A stretch of 35,295 bases of DNA from Bacillota bacterium (GCA_023415835.1 JAEZJK010000069.1:1-35295), one strand, 5' to 3'. Shown: positions 6,875 through 15,341, counted from the stretch's first letter. Notes: generated by a model not told the origin, from the sequence alone. Numbers and translations: made by a program.

Positions 6875-9484
6875 ATGCATCCCTATCAAGAATTTGTCAA
6901 CCCAGTGTTAGCCAAACAGTTGAAACAATTGAACCTGGACAAGGTCTTTCAACGGGGGACCGGGTGTGAATTAATAGATCAAGCAGGTAATTGCTATTTA
7001 GACTTTATCGCGTCCTACGGGGCGTTGCCTTTCGGTTTTAACCATCCCGAGATTTGGGCGGCGGTTAATGATGTCCAGGCAAACCAGGAACCAAGTATGA
7101 TTCAACCTTCTTATCTGGCTGCCGCTGGGGAATTAGCCCAAAAACTTGTGAAAGTCGCCCCCCAAGGCATCAAGCATGTGACCTTTGCTAATAGCGGCGC
7201 TGAGGCAAATGAAGCGGCCTTCAAGTTGGCCAGGATTTATACTAAGCGGTTGGGAATCCTTACGACCCAGAATAGTTTTCACGGTAAAACTTTAGGGGCC
7301 TTATCGGCGACCGGCAAAGATTCTTATCAGAAAGGTTTTGGGGCGCCGGTGCCGGGATTTGACCGTATTCCGTACGGGGATCTCAACCGGTTGGAAGAAA
7401 CCCTTAAGTCAAAACCTGAAGCCTATGCCGCCTTTATTGTAGAACCGATTCAGGGTGAAGGGGGAATTATTATCCCTCCCGACGGATATCTCCGTGGAGC
7501 GCTAGATATTTGTCATCGATACGGGGTCCTGTTAATTTGCGATGAAGTCCAGACCGGATTAGGCCGGACAGGGCGGATGTTCGCTTGTGAAGCGGAGGGG
7601 ATTACCCCGGATATTATAACTGTCGCCAAAGCGCTTGGCGGCGGGATTATTCCAAACGGCGCTTGTTTATGTACTGAGGAAGTATATACCGAAGATTTCG
7701 CCCTAAAACATTCCTCAACTTTTGCCGGGAATACACTGGCCTGCCGGGTGGGACTGAAGGTGCTTCAGCTTCTGACCGACAATGAAGGACAGTTGTTAAA
7801 AGAAGTGGCGGCAAAGGGTCAATATTTACTGGAACGTTTAACTCAGATTCAAAAACAGTATGCGTCGGTTATCGCCGCAGTCCGAGGCCGCGGCCTGATG
7901 CTGGGCTTGGAGTTAGGAGTGACTCCCGATAATTTGCCCGGCTCCATGTTAGGGATTATGGCTGAGCAAGAGTTTTTATCACCAATAGTCTCCAGTTATT
8001 TATTGAATGTGGAAAAGGTAAGAGTGGCGCCTACTTTAAATGGCGCAGACGTTATTCGTTTGGAGCCGCCTTTGATTATCAGCGAGGCTGATTGTAAACG
8101 GGCAATGGATGCCGTTGAACACATGGCGTCCTGTTTGGCAATGGGTAATACTGCTTTATTCCTATCGCATTTAGTCCGGGAGGGAACACCCAAAGTTCAG
8201 CAAATTAAATTGGTATCAAAAGAACCAATCCATCCACTTCCGGAAGAAGGCAGATTTGCGTTTTTAGTCCATCCTTTATATTTGAAAAATTATTTGGAGT
8301 TTGATCGTAGTTTGGAGATATTCTCCGAACCGGAATTGCAAAATTTAGTTGACCGTTGGAATGACCTGGTTGATCCATTTGTAGTCTCCAAGGCCAGGAT
8401 TACCTCAAAAACCGGCGCCACCGCTTACGGGGAGTTTATTTGTGTTTGCCGTACGTCAGAAGAACTGATGACCCTTCCTAAAGAACAAGTGCAGGCACAG
8501 CTGGAAGCTGCGGTGAAACTCGCTAAAGCCCGGGGGGCAGGTATTGTTGGTTTAGGCGCTTATACCTCGGTAGTCTCTAAAGGTGGGCGCGATCTCCGTA
8601 ATTTAGGCGTCGCTTTGACAACCGGCAACAGTTATACGGTATCCGCAGCGGTGGACGCTACCTTGGAAGCTGCCAGGCGTCTCGAAACGCCCATCGAAGA
8701 TACTTTAGCCGCCGTAGTCGGAGCAACCGGTTCGATTGGGCGGAACACAGCCATTTTCCTGGCTGAAAAAGTGAACTCATTGATCTTGATCGGAAACCCG
8801 TTAAACCAGGAACACAGCAGGCGGCGGCTGATGAAATTGGTTGCCGAAATATATCAACATCTTAATCAAAATGAGATTAAAAACGGGGGAGAAATCTATC
8901 GGTTTGTTAAAGAGCATCCTCAAATGCCATCGCCCGATGCGCCGATGGATGAATACTTGAGTTTCGCCGAGAATATTCAAGGAAAGTCGCCGATTATTTA
9001 TACAGTTGAACTTGAAAAGTACCTGCCCCAAGCTGATGTGGTAGTGACCGCCACCAGTCAGGTTAATAGTTTGATTACTCCGAGCATGTTAAAGTTCGGC
9101 GCAGTAGTATGCGACGTTTCAAGACCGGCGGATGTTAGTTATGAAGTCAAAGAAGCCCGGCCGGACGTGTTGGTGATCGACGGTGGCGTAATGGCGGTTC
9201 CGGGCTGTCCCGATTTGGGATTTGATTTTGGTTTTGAACGGGGACAAGCTTATGCTTGTATGTCGGAGACGATGATGTTGGCCTTGGAACACCATTATCA
9301 ACATTTCGGATTAGGAATCGATATCAGCGCCGCTACAGTTATCCATACAAGAAAACTAGCTGAAAAACACGGCTTCAAATTGTCCGGGTTCCGTAGTTTT
9401 GACCGGCCTTTGTCCGAGGAAAGCTGGGAACAGGTGATTAAGGCGCGGGGACAGCATGAAGAGCCTTCAGTGGTGAGTTTATAA
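6875..9484 (+). CDS. Class III aminotransferase fused to an acyl-ACP-reductase-like domain
   Basis: An 869-residue two-part enzyme. Residues 1 to about 430 are a PLP-dependent class III aminotransferase of the acetylornithine/putrescine type: NSGAEANEAA (106-115), FHGKTLGALSATG, ICDEVQTGLGRTG (D223 would hold the pyridine nitrogen) and the PLP lysine in VAKALGGG (K252). Residues about 460-855 resemble the cyanobacterial long-chain acyl-ACP reductase (AAR). They have FLVHPLYL at the start, GLGAYTSVV (559-567), TTGNSYT (582-588), the NAD(P)-binding VVGATGSIG (614-622) and QAYACMSETMM (791-801), whose C795 aligns with the AAR catalytic cysteine. Together they could reduce an acyl thioester to an aldehyde and aminate it, but that is inference. 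GGAGG at 6864-6868 sets the start. It has its own promoter-like sequence and a terminator, so it is probably monocistronic. Confidence 0.8.
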   Translation: MHPYQEFVNPVLAKQLKQLNLDKVFQRGTGCELIDQAGNCYLDFIASYGALPFGFNHPEIWAAVNDVQANQEPSMIQPSYLAAAGELAQKLVKVAPQGIKHVTFANSGAEANEAAFKLARIYTKRLGILTTQNSFHGKTLGALSATGKDSYQKGFGAPVPGFDRIPYGDLNRLEETLKSKPEAYAAFIVEPIQGEGGIIIPPDGYLRGALDICHRYGVLLICDEVQTGLGRTGRMFACEAEGITPDIITVAKALGGGIIPNGACLCTEEVYTEDFALKHSSTFAGNTLACRVGLKVLQLLTDNEGQLLKEVAAKGQYLLERLTQIQKQYASVIAAVRGRGLMLGLELGVTPDNLPGSMLGIMAEQEFLSPIVSSYLLNVEKVRVAPTLNGADVIRLEPPLIISEADCKRAMDAVEHMASCLAMGNTALFLSHLVREGTPKVQQIKLVSKEPIHPLPEEGRFAFLVHPLYLKNYLEFDRSLEIFSEPELQNLVDRWNDLVDPFVVSKARITSKTGATAYGEFICVCRTSEELMTLPKEQVQAQLEAAVKLAKARGAGIVGLGAYTSVVSKGGRDLRNLGVALTTGNSYTVSAAVDATLEAARRLETPIEDTLAAVVGATGSIGRNTAIFLAEKVNSLILIGNPLNQEHSRRRLMKLVAEIYQHLNQNEIKNGGEIYRFVKEHPQMPSPDAPMDEYLSFAENIQGKSPIIYTVELEKYLPQADVVVTATSQVNSLITPSMLKFGAVVCDVSRPADVSYEVKEARPDVLVIDGGVMAVPGCPDLGFDFGFERGQAYACMSETMMLALEHHYQHFGLGIDISAATVIHTRKLAEKHGFKLSGFRSFDRPLSEESWEQVIKARGQHEEPSVVSL

Positions 9485-9510
9485 GCCAAGAATTATGAAA
9501 TGTAATAAGT

Positions 9511-9540
9511 AAAAAAAGAACCCATTCGGGTTCTTTTTAG
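9511..9540. terminator. Bidirectional intrinsic terminator
   Basis: An 11-bp stem (AAAAAGAACCC with GGGTTCTTTTT) encloses an ATTC tetraloop, with A and T runs on the two flanks. It lies between the convergent fusion gene (ends 9484) and the capA-like gene (ends 9562) and can end transcription from both sides. Confidence 0.9.
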
Positions 9541-9561
9541 TTAAGGTATTGGTTTTCGTGC

Positions 9562-10641
9562 CTATTGCTTGATTTTGATAACCCCCACATCCCCTTGGGA
9601 CTCAATCTCCGTTTTAAACTGGCTCGAATAAGTCCTCATATCATTTAATACCCTTTGGGCGTCGGTCCCTTGACGGAACCTGGGTTGGAATTGGACTTCG
9701 GTGTTATAAACATTGATCGGATAGATCTTGGCTTGAATCAGGCTTTCTTTACTACAATCGATTTCCAAGATGATACTGTCCTTGACTCTTTGCGAATAAG
9801 AGCCGAAAACGAAATTACCTAAACTATAAGCGATTAGGCCTCCCTTATAAACTTCAATCCCTTGAAGGACATGAGGGTGATGGCCTAATACCACTGAGGC
9901 CCCGGCGTCAATGCATAACTTTCCGTAATTTTTCTGATACGCTGAAGGGTAATATTGCAATTCGTCGCTCCAATGGAAAGAGACGACAACATGATCAACC
10001 AGAAGTTTAGCAGCTTTGATGTCCGGGACAAAAAAGGCCGGATCCCCGTAAGGGGTCCCGGGACGGGTTGGGTTGGCCCAAAAAAGCTCCGGATAAGTCA
10101 AAGAATATGACAGAAAAGCAAATTTAACACCGTCCGGAGTTGTTATAATTGCCGGTTGGCGGGCTTCGTTACGGTTCATTCCTGCGCCTGCCCAGGCGAT
10201 TTTGGCATTGTCCAGGGCAGCTAGGGTGTCCTGAAGGGCGATGGGACCGTAATCCATGATATGGTTGTTGGCAAGGGTGAGGACATCAAAACCTGCTGTT
10301 ACCAACGAATCCACTGTACGGGGATTGGCCCTTAAAATCCAGGTTTTTTTAGTATACTCGGAGCCGCGGTTGGAAAGGGGCACTTCCAGGTTTCCCACTA
10401 AAATTGAGGCGTTTTTTAAAACATCGTTCGTGCTTTTCCAGGGAAATTCCGGGTTCTTCAAGACCAAACCGTCAATACTGTGAAAGTTAATATCTCCAAC
10501 AGCAGTCAAGATGAGAGGTTTTGCTGCCGGGTTAGGTTGGGGATTGGCAGTTGAGGAAACCGGCGGTATCTCCGATTCCGCAAAAGCGATTGCAGCCATT
10601 AAGATTAATAACAGCAATAATATTGGGGTCAGCTTTTTCAT
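9562..10641 (-). CDS. Exported CapA-family (PGA_cap) metallophosphoesterase-like protein
   Basis: A 359-residue protein of the CapA/PgsA family, named for the poly-gamma-glutamate capsule protein of Bacillus but widespread outside capsule loci. After a signal peptide (residues 1-21, MKKLTPILLLLLILMAAIAFA in outline) and a proline-rich linker come the calcineurin-like metal motifs TAVGDINFHS, GNLEVPLS, TLANNHIMDYG, VVSFHWSDE and GHHPHVLQG, then the GLIAYSLGNFVFGS segment. No pgsB/C-type capsule genes are nearby, so capsule synthesis is not supported. The GAAGGTGG ribosome-binding site before ATG 10641 is good. It is read leftwards from a near-consensus promoter and ends at the shared terminator. 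Confidence 0.9.
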   Translation of the reverse strand: MKKLTPILLLLLILMAAIAFAESEIPPVSSTANPQPNPAAKPLILTAVGDINFHSIDGLVLKNPEFPWKSTNDVLKNASILVGNLEVPLSNRGSEYTKKTWILRANPRTVDSLVTAGFDVLTLANNHIMDYGPIALQDTLAALDNAKIAWAGAGMNRNEARQPAIITTPDGVKFAFLSYSLTYPELFWANPTRPGTPYGDPAFFVPDIKAAKLLVDHVVVSFHWSDELQYYPSAYQKNYGKLCIDAGASVVLGHHPHVLQGIEVYKGGLIAYSLGNFVFGSYSQRVKDSIILEIDCSKESLIQAKIYPINVYNTEVQFQPRFRQGTDAQRVLNDMRTYSSQFKTEIESQGDVGVIKIKQ

Positions 10642-10680
10642 TAAAAGCCACCTTCTTTATAAATATACTTTTTCTTTATA

Positions 10681-10709
10681 ACTATAGCCAGTTAACGCCG
10701 GGTTGTCAA
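10681..10709 (-). promoter_or_regulatory. Strong sigma-A promoter of the capA-like gene
   Basis: On the minus strand the -35 box is TTGACA (10709-10704) and the -10 box is TATAGT (10686-10681), with exactly 17 bases between. The start site should fall near 10674, leaving a leader of about 33 bases before ATG 10641. Confidence 0.85.
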
Positions 10710-10737
10710 GCTTTAGGAAATTAGTTTAACATTAGCA

Positions 10738-10766
10738 TTGATAATCGGCCATGGTAAATTGATAAC
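10738..10766 (+). promoter_or_regulatory. Possible promoter of the TM1266-like gene
   Basis: TTGATA (10738-10743) and GATAAC (10761-10766) are 17 bases apart, upstream of ATG 10807 and divergent from the capA promoter. The -10 box is weak, so this is only a candidate. Confidence 0.35.
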
Positions 10767-10806
10767 TCACTGTTGAACTGGTTAAAATAAGGCGGAGGTG
10801 ATTAAA

Positions 10807-11055
10807 ATGACAACCCCTTTATCAATAATGGGTATTTTGGTCGATGATCGGGCTAAGGTTGCTCCGGAAGTCCAAGAAGTAATTACCAAGTTTGGCAGTG
10901 AAATTCTTTGTAGAATGGGGATTCCCGGATCTGATAAGGAAAGAGGGTTAATAACGTTAGTTATCGAGAGTGATTTAGATGAATTAATGAAATTTCGGCG
11001 CGAACTGGAAGCAATCTCCGGTTTAACAGTTCAAACGCTAAGCTTCCCACAATAA
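10807..11055 (+). CDS. TM1266-type iron-only hydrogenase system putative regulator
   Basis: An 82-residue ACT-like (ferredoxin-fold) protein of the TM1266 family, which is usually found beside [FeFe]-hydrogenase maturation genes and is annotated as a putative regulator. The core reads ILVDDRAKVAPEVQEVITKF, then CRMGIPGSDKERGLITLVIE and a final short strand; the RMGIP segment is the family signature. ATG 10807 was chosen over the in-frame GTG 10798 because that GTG lies inside the GGCGGAGGTG ribosome-binding site at 10791-10800. No hydrogenase gene is present in the window, so its partner lies elsewhere. A UbiA-type gene follows after 29 bp and may be cotranscribed. The molecular function of the family is not established. 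Confidence 0.8.
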   Translation: MTTPLSIMGILVDDRAKVAPEVQEVITKFGSEILCRMGIPGSDKERGLITLVIESDLDELMKFRRELEAISGLTVQTLSFPQ

Positions 11056-11084
11056 AAAACGACTATCTAAAATGGGGTAAGAAA

Positions 11085-11990
11085 ATGTTTAATAAATTAA
11101 CATTATGGCTAGTCGCGGCTAGAGCGCCGTTTTTTACAGCTGTAATTATTCCGGCGCTGGTTGGAGCGGCCTTAGCAGGACGGGAAGGCGCTTTTAAAAT
11201 GTGGTCTTTACTCTATGCGTTGGGGATCGTCATCTTTGAACATGCCGGGGCCAATCTATTAAACGATTATTTTGACGCCTCCGGGAGCGATTTGATCAAT
11301 CAAACCTCCACGCCATTTAGCGGGGGGAGCAGGTGTATCCAAAAAGGCGTCCTTGATAAGGATACTTGTTTAAAAGCGGCATTAATCTGTTACGGTATTA
11401 GTATACTGTTAGCGGCATCTTTATCAATCATCCGTGGGCAACCGCTAATTTTAGTTTTAAGTATAATCGGGGTAATTTTGGGAGTTTCCTATAGTATCTC
11501 ATGGACCTTCGGGATGGGCCGGGGATGGGGTGAACTGGCGGTAGGGTTGGCCTTTGGACCCATGGCTGTCCTAGGGAGTTATTTGCTCCAAACTAACGCT
11601 ATTGCCTGGAAGGGATTTTTAGCCGGAGTGCCGGTTGGTTTTTTAATTATGGGAGTGTTAGTGTTAAATCAAATTCCCGACTATCAGGCGGACCGTGATT
11701 CCGGAAAAAGGAATTGGACGGTCCGGACAGGAGGGGAACACCGAATAGTCTGGGTTTATCTAGCTATTGTCGCCGCAGCTTATTTAACGGTTTTAACCGG
11801 GATTCTCGGCGGGGTCTTTCCGGAGCGGGTCTTATTCGCCTATAGTACCGTTCCGTTAACGATCTGGATTGTTATCAAAACCTGGCGTTATCAGGGCCAG
11901 GTCGCGGAGCTGGTCCCGGTTTTAGCTGGAAATATCGGGCTTCATTGCCTAACCGGTTTATTGATTGGGTTAGGCATTTGGTGGAGATGA
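11085..11990 (+). CDS. UbiA-family prenyltransferase, MenA-like
   Basis: A 301-residue polytopic membrane enzyme that should join an isoprenoid diphosphate to an aromatic acceptor. The two Mg-diphosphate sites are visible: NDYFD (N60-D64) in the first aspartate-rich loop and DYQADRD (D199, D203, D205) in the second. The stretch SGGSRCIQKG just after the first motif is typical of 1,4-dihydroxy-2-naphthoate prenyltransferases (MenA), which make menaquinone. About eight or nine hydrophobic helices follow the family pattern. No other men or ubi gene is nearby, so the acceptor is uncertain; a role in another lipid quinone or in archaeal-type lipids cannot be excluded. GGGGTAAGAAA before ATG 11085 is an acceptable ribosome-binding site. 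Confidence 0.8.
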   Translation: MFNKLTLWLVAARAPFFTAVIIPALVGAALAGREGAFKMWSLLYALGIVIFEHAGANLLNDYFDASGSDLINQTSTPFSGGSRCIQKGVLDKDTCLKAALICYGISILLAASLSIIRGQPLILVLSIIGVILGVSYSISWTFGMGRGWGELAVGLAFGPMAVLGSYLLQTNAIAWKGFLAGVPVGFLIMGVLVLNQIPDYQADRDSGKRNWTVRTGGEHRIVWVYLAIVAAAYLTVLTGILGGVFPERVLFAYSTVPLTIWIVIKTWRYQGQVAELVPVLAGNIGLHCLTGLLIGLGIWWR

Positions 11991-12010
11991 AAATACAGTT
12001 TAAAGATTAA

Positions 12011-12157
12011 ATCCCGTAAATCAAGTGAATCCTGTCAAAAAGAAACCACGTTATAGACGGAATTTACACGGATTAACACTTGATTTTAAAAAATAGAATT
12101 AACAAAGATAGAGATTGAAATCCCGTAAATCCAGTTAATCCTGTCAAAAAGAAAACC
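12011..12157. repeat. Degenerate direct repeats with an inverted copy between them
   Basis: The 286-base gap before dnaX holds two copies of a roughly 38-base unit (12011-12048 and 12120-12157), both opening ATCCCGTAAATC and ending CCTGTCAAAAAGAAA. Between them, 12067-12086 carries a partial inverted copy (ACGGATTAACACTTGATTT region) able to pair with 12019-12035. This looks like a dispersed intergenic repeat rather than a CRISPR: only two units, and a spacer that itself matches the repeat. Related wording (GGATT...ACGGATT) appears after recR near 14790-14817. Nothing else recognisable lies in the gap. Confidence 0.6.
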
Positions 12158-12276
12158 CGTTTTTTTAAATCAGCATTAATTAAAGTCCGAACCTAAGAAA
12201 TCTGATAATTTTCATGAAAGGAGATCTGGGGAGGATAGCGAATTAGGAAAAGATTCACTATAAACGGAGGCAGGCG

Positions 12277-13860
12277 ATGGAATACCAAACTTTATACCGG
12301 CGTTGGCGTCCCAGGGGTTTTAACGATTTTGTGGGCCAGAGCCATGTGGCGACCACCTTGGTAAATGCCGTAGCGGGAAAACGGGTTGCCCACGCCTATC
12401 TATTTACTGGGCCGCGTGGTACAGGGAAAACCAGTGTTGCCAAAATATTAGCCAAGGCCTTAAATTGTGAAAACCCAAATGGAGCCGAGCCTTGCGATCA
12501 ATGTTCCAGTTGCACCAGGATCAATGAGGGAGTTTTTCTTGACGTTTTAGAGATTGACGCCGCTTCAAACCGGGGAATCGATGAGATTCGGGATCTGCGG
12601 GAAAAAGTAAAATATGCTCCTGCAGAAGGCAGATATAAGATTTATATCATTGATGAAGTACATATGTTAACTACGGAGGCTTTTAACGCCCTCCTTAAGA
12701 CCTTGGAAGAGCCACCGGAATTTGTGGTATTTATCTTGGCAACTACCGAAGCACATAAGATACCGGCTACAATCCTCTCCCGATGTCAACGGTTTGATTT
12801 TAAGCGGTTTACTATTAACGAGATTAAAAGCCGCTTGGAGCAGATCGTAAGCGCAGAAAAGCTTGAGGCTTCTAGTGAAGGGCTGGGGTTAATCGCTAAG
12901 CATGCCGATGGCGGGATGCGCGATGCGATTAGCCTGCTCGAACAAGCGCTAGCGCATAGCCAAACCAGGTTGGAAGAGTCTGATGTCCGGGCAATATTAG
13001 GCCTAATTGACCAAGAGGAGATCGACCGCCTTACCTCGGCCATTAGAGAGCGAGACACCAAAAGGGCTTTAGGGCTCTTGGCCGATGTAAATCTTAGCGG
13101 TAAAGACCTTTGGCAATTCGGCCGGAGCCTGGTGGAACATTTTCGGGAATTGCTTTTGGCAACCTTGGGAGCTGAAAAAGAAACCGGTTTTTCACCGGAA
13201 GAGTTGATCCGGATTATTGAAACCTTAGCCGATGCGGCCTTAGAGGTTAAACGGAGCCAACAAAGCTCGCTACCGTTAGAATTAGCCCTGATCAAACTGA
13301 CTGCTTTGAGGCAGGCAAGGGATTTGGAAGCGAGGGTCGCCAAATTAGAAGCACTGTTGTTACAGGGTACTCCTGAGCAGGTTAAAAGTAACCCGCTTCC
13401 GGTAATGGGAAGCACTTCCCGGATTAGTCCAACAACGGAGGCTGTCAAGGCCAATCCTAAGCCGGAACAAGACAGGGATCCGCAATCGGTTGAACCATTA
13501 ACCGATAATCCGTTCAAGAATTGGGAAACCTTTTTAGAAGTGATCAAGAAGAAAAAGCGTACCTTAGCCGCCCTAGTCCAAGAAGGCAAACCAATTAGTT
13601 TTGAAGGGGAGGAACTGGTAGTCGGGTTTCCGCCGAACCTCAAATTCCACCTGGAGAATGTTAAGCTTCCCAATAATAAAGAATTATTGGAAGGTATCCT
13701 AAAAAGTTTATGCGGTAAAGAATTGAAGCTAAGTTTTGTTCCGTTGGAGGAACCCGCCTCGGGCGATGAAAACCGGTCCCAAGAAAACGATCTCTTAAAG
13801 AGGACCGTTGGCCTATTTGGAGGAGAAGCGCGGCCAGTATCAAAGGAGGAAAAAAGATGA
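12277..13860 (+). CDS. dnaX: DNA polymerase III subunits gamma and tau
   Basis: The clamp-loader ATPase of the replicative polymerase. The AAA+ core is intact: Walker A GPRGTGKTS (45-53), zinc-binding cysteines C64, C73, C76 and C79, Walker B IIDEVH (124-129), and the SRC arginine finger (168-170). Domain III runs to about residue 370, after which a low-complexity linker leads to a tau-type C-terminal domain. Length 527 fits a Bacillota gamma/tau. GGAGG ten bases before ATG 12277 sets the start. I looked for, but did not find, a slippery A-run that would make a shortened gamma by frameshift. It overlaps ybaB by 4 bp and leads the conserved replication and sporulation block. Confidence 0.97.
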   Translation: MEYQTLYRRWRPRGFNDFVGQSHVATTLVNAVAGKRVAHAYLFTGPRGTGKTSVAKILAKALNCENPNGAEPCDQCSSCTRINEGVFLDVLEIDAASNRGIDEIRDLREKVKYAPAEGRYKIYIIDEVHMLTTEAFNALLKTLEEPPEFVVFILATTEAHKIPATILSRCQRFDFKRFTINEIKSRLEQIVSAEKLEASSEGLGLIAKHADGGMRDAISLLEQALAHSQTRLEESDVRAILGLIDQEEIDRLTSAIRERDTKRALGLLADVNLSGKDLWQFGRSLVEHFRELLLATLGAEKETGFSPEELIRIIETLADAALEVKRSQQSSLPLELALIKLTALRQARDLEARVAKLEALLLQGTPEQVKSNPLPVMGSTSRISPTTEAVKANPKPEQDRDPQSVEPLTDNPFKNWETFLEVIKKKKRTLAALVQEGKPISFEGEELVVGFPPNLKFHLENVKLPNNKELLEGILKSLCGKELKLSFVPLEEPASGDENRSQENDLLKRTVGLFGGEARPVSKEEKR

Positions 13861-14177
13861 ACCCCAATATGCAACAAGCAATGAAACAGATTCAAAAAAT
13901 GCAAGCGGATATGGCTAGAGTGCAGCAAGAGCTGGAAGAAAAAACCGTGACCGCTACCGCCGGTGGAGGCGTAGTGGAGGTTACCTTTTCTGGGAAGTTA
14001 GAGTTAAAAGAGATTAAAATTGACCCGGAAGTTGCTGGGGAAGATCTGGAAATGCTTCAAGATTTGATCACAGCCGCAGTAAATGAGGGGATCAAGAAGG
14101 CTCAAGATATGTCTGCTTCCGAAATGGCTAAAGTCACTGGAAACCTTAAAATTCCAGGTATGCCTGGCTTATTTTAA
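13857..14177 (+). CDS. YbaB/EbfC family nucleoid-associated protein
   Basis: A 106-residue dimeric DNA-binding protein encoded between dnaX and recR in most bacteria. The coiled-coil N-terminus (QQAMKQIQKMQADMARVQQE, about 5-24) is followed by the conserved strand pattern TATAGGGVVEVTFSG, IDPEV and a C-terminal helix that ends in the family's typical PGMPGLF. Its ATG overlaps the dnaX stop (ATGA), so the two are translationally coupled. Confidence 0.95.
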   Translation: MNPNMQQAMKQIQKMQADMARVQQELEEKTVTATAGGGVVEVTFSGKLELKEIKIDPEVAGEDLEMLQDLITAAVNEGIKKAQDMSASEMAKVTGNLKIPGMPGLF

Positions 14178-14189
14178 AAAGGTGGCGTC

Positions 14190-14786
14190 ATGTTATATCC
14201 ACAACCAATGTCAAGATTGATCCATGAGTTAAGCAGGCTTCCTGGGGTAGGACCAAAAACCGCCCAGCGGCTTGCTTTTTATATTCTTACCCTTTCCGAG
14301 GACGAAGTGAGCAAGTTAGCCGAAGCCCTCTTGGACGCCAGGCATAAAATCGGGTTTTGTTCGGTTTGCGGGCATTTAACAGAAACCTCCCCTTGCTCTA
14401 TCTGTGAAAACCAGGGGCGGGATCGCTCACTCCTTTGTGTAGTTGAAGAACCCAAAGATGTAATCGCTATGGAACGGACCAGGGTTTATAAAGGATTATA
14501 CCATGTATTGGGCGGGGCTTTGTCTCCCTTGGAAGGTATTGGGCCGGAGGAGTTAAGAATCAAAGAATTGTTACAACGGCTCTCTGAGGGAGGATTTGGA
14601 GAGGTGATCGTCGCAACCGATCCTAATGTCGAGGGAGAAGCTACTGCTTTATACCTTAGTAAATTATTGCGCCCAATGGGATATAAGGTTACCAGGCTTG
14701 CTAGGGGTTTACCGGTCGGCGGCGACTTGGAATACGCCGATGAGATCACCTTAGGAAAAGCCTTTGAGGGCCGGACTGAACTTTGA
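14190..14786 (+). CDS. recR: Recombination protein RecR
   Basis: Acts with RecO and RecF to load RecA on gapped DNA. The 198 residues show the helix-hairpin-helix (LSRLPGVGPKTAQRLAFYIL, about 14-33), a four-cysteine zinc finger (C57, C60, C69, C72) and the Toprim domain (LLCVVEEPKDVIAMERT with E87 as key acid; later VIVATDPNVEGEATA). The length and order are standard. It lies 12 bp after ybaB behind AAAAGGTGG, in one transcription unit with dnaX. Confidence 0.97.
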   Translation: MLYPQPMSRLIHELSRLPGVGPKTAQRLAFYILTLSEDEVSKLAEALLDARHKIGFCSVCGHLTETSPCSICENQGRDRSLLCVVEEPKDVIAMERTRVYKGLYHVLGGALSPLEGIGPEELRIKELLQRLSEGGFGEVIVATDPNVEGEATALYLSKLLRPMGYKVTRLARGLPVGGDLEYADEITLGKAFEGRTEL

Positions 14787-14843
14787 CCAGGATGGATTCA
14801 ACGGATTGTACGGATTATCTGCTACTTCTAAGGAGAGAATCTT

Positions 14844-14882
14844 ATGGTTTCAATATTAAAGACGTTTACTTACCTACTATAA
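14844..14882 (+). other. Possible 12-codon leader-type reading frame after recR
   Basis: AAGGAG (14830-14835) precedes ATG 14844, which opens a 12-residue frame (MVSILKTFTYLL) closed by TAA at 14880-14882. It lies in the recR/yaaL gap. It may be chance; no attenuation structure is obvious. Confidence 0.2.
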
Positions 14883-14946
14883 GTTTAATGTATAATTTTT
14901 CCTCTGCCGGTTCATACTTAAGCCAATAATACTTGCGGAGGAAACC

Positions 14947-15264
14947 ATGCAAGAGTCCAAGGTGCGAAGGGGAACGGCCCAAAATTGGCGTTCGATAATG
15001 AGAAAGTTCTTGGGAGTTTTTCGTTTAGACGAACCACGGTTAGGAACTTTTAAAGTCCCAGATATGCTGGAAAATTTAGAAGGGGCCTGGCGGGAATGGC
15101 AGTATGCCAAAGCTTATTTCAATAGTGTACTAGATCCCGATCTAATCGATCATGCTATTTTTTATATGGGCGCCACCGAAAAGAAGTATGTTTATTTACT
15201 CAAACAGGCCAAAGAAAACGGGATAAATATCGATCAGTACTCTTTGGCTAATCGGGTTGGATAA
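14947..15264 (+). CDS. DUF2508 family protein (YaaL-like)
   Basis: A 105-residue protein of unknown function that in Bacillus and Clostridia sits between recR and bofA. The family signature is clear: LEGAWREWQYAKAYFNSV at about 38-55, then DPDLIDHAIFYMGATEKKYVYLLKQAKENGI (key residues D57, L58, D60, A62 and the Tyr-x-Tyr-Leu-Leu near 81-85). It is soluble, helical and basic at the N-terminus. CGGAGG precedes ATG 14947. The 160-base gap after recR may hold a promoter but I cannot identify one with confidence. Confidence 0.85.
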   Translation: MQESKVRRGTAQNWRSIMRKFLGVFRLDEPRLGTFKVPDMLENLEGAWREWQYAKAYFNSVLDPDLIDHAIFYMGATEKKYVYLLKQAKENGINIDQYSLANRVG

Positions 15265-15341
15265 GGCAAATTATTAAGGCTGTTAGGAGCCGGTCTAAAA
15301 TGGCAACACCTCCAATACAATGTTTTAAGGAGGGGATATAG

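Noticed and set aside
12011..12157. CRISPR array
   Set aside because: Only two degenerate units, the intervening DNA is itself repeat-related, and no cas gene is present.
11991..12276. Signal recognition particle RNA gene before dnaX, as in some Bacillota
   Set aside because: The conserved GGTCCGGAAGGAAGC-like apical segment is absent; only repeats and AT-rich sequence are seen.
12786..13928. A 380-codon open frame on the minus strand opposite dnaX
   Set aside because: It lies wholly against dnaX and ybaB, has low-complexity Ser/Leu/Arg-rich translation with no family look, no proper ribosome-binding site, and mirrors dnaX codon use.
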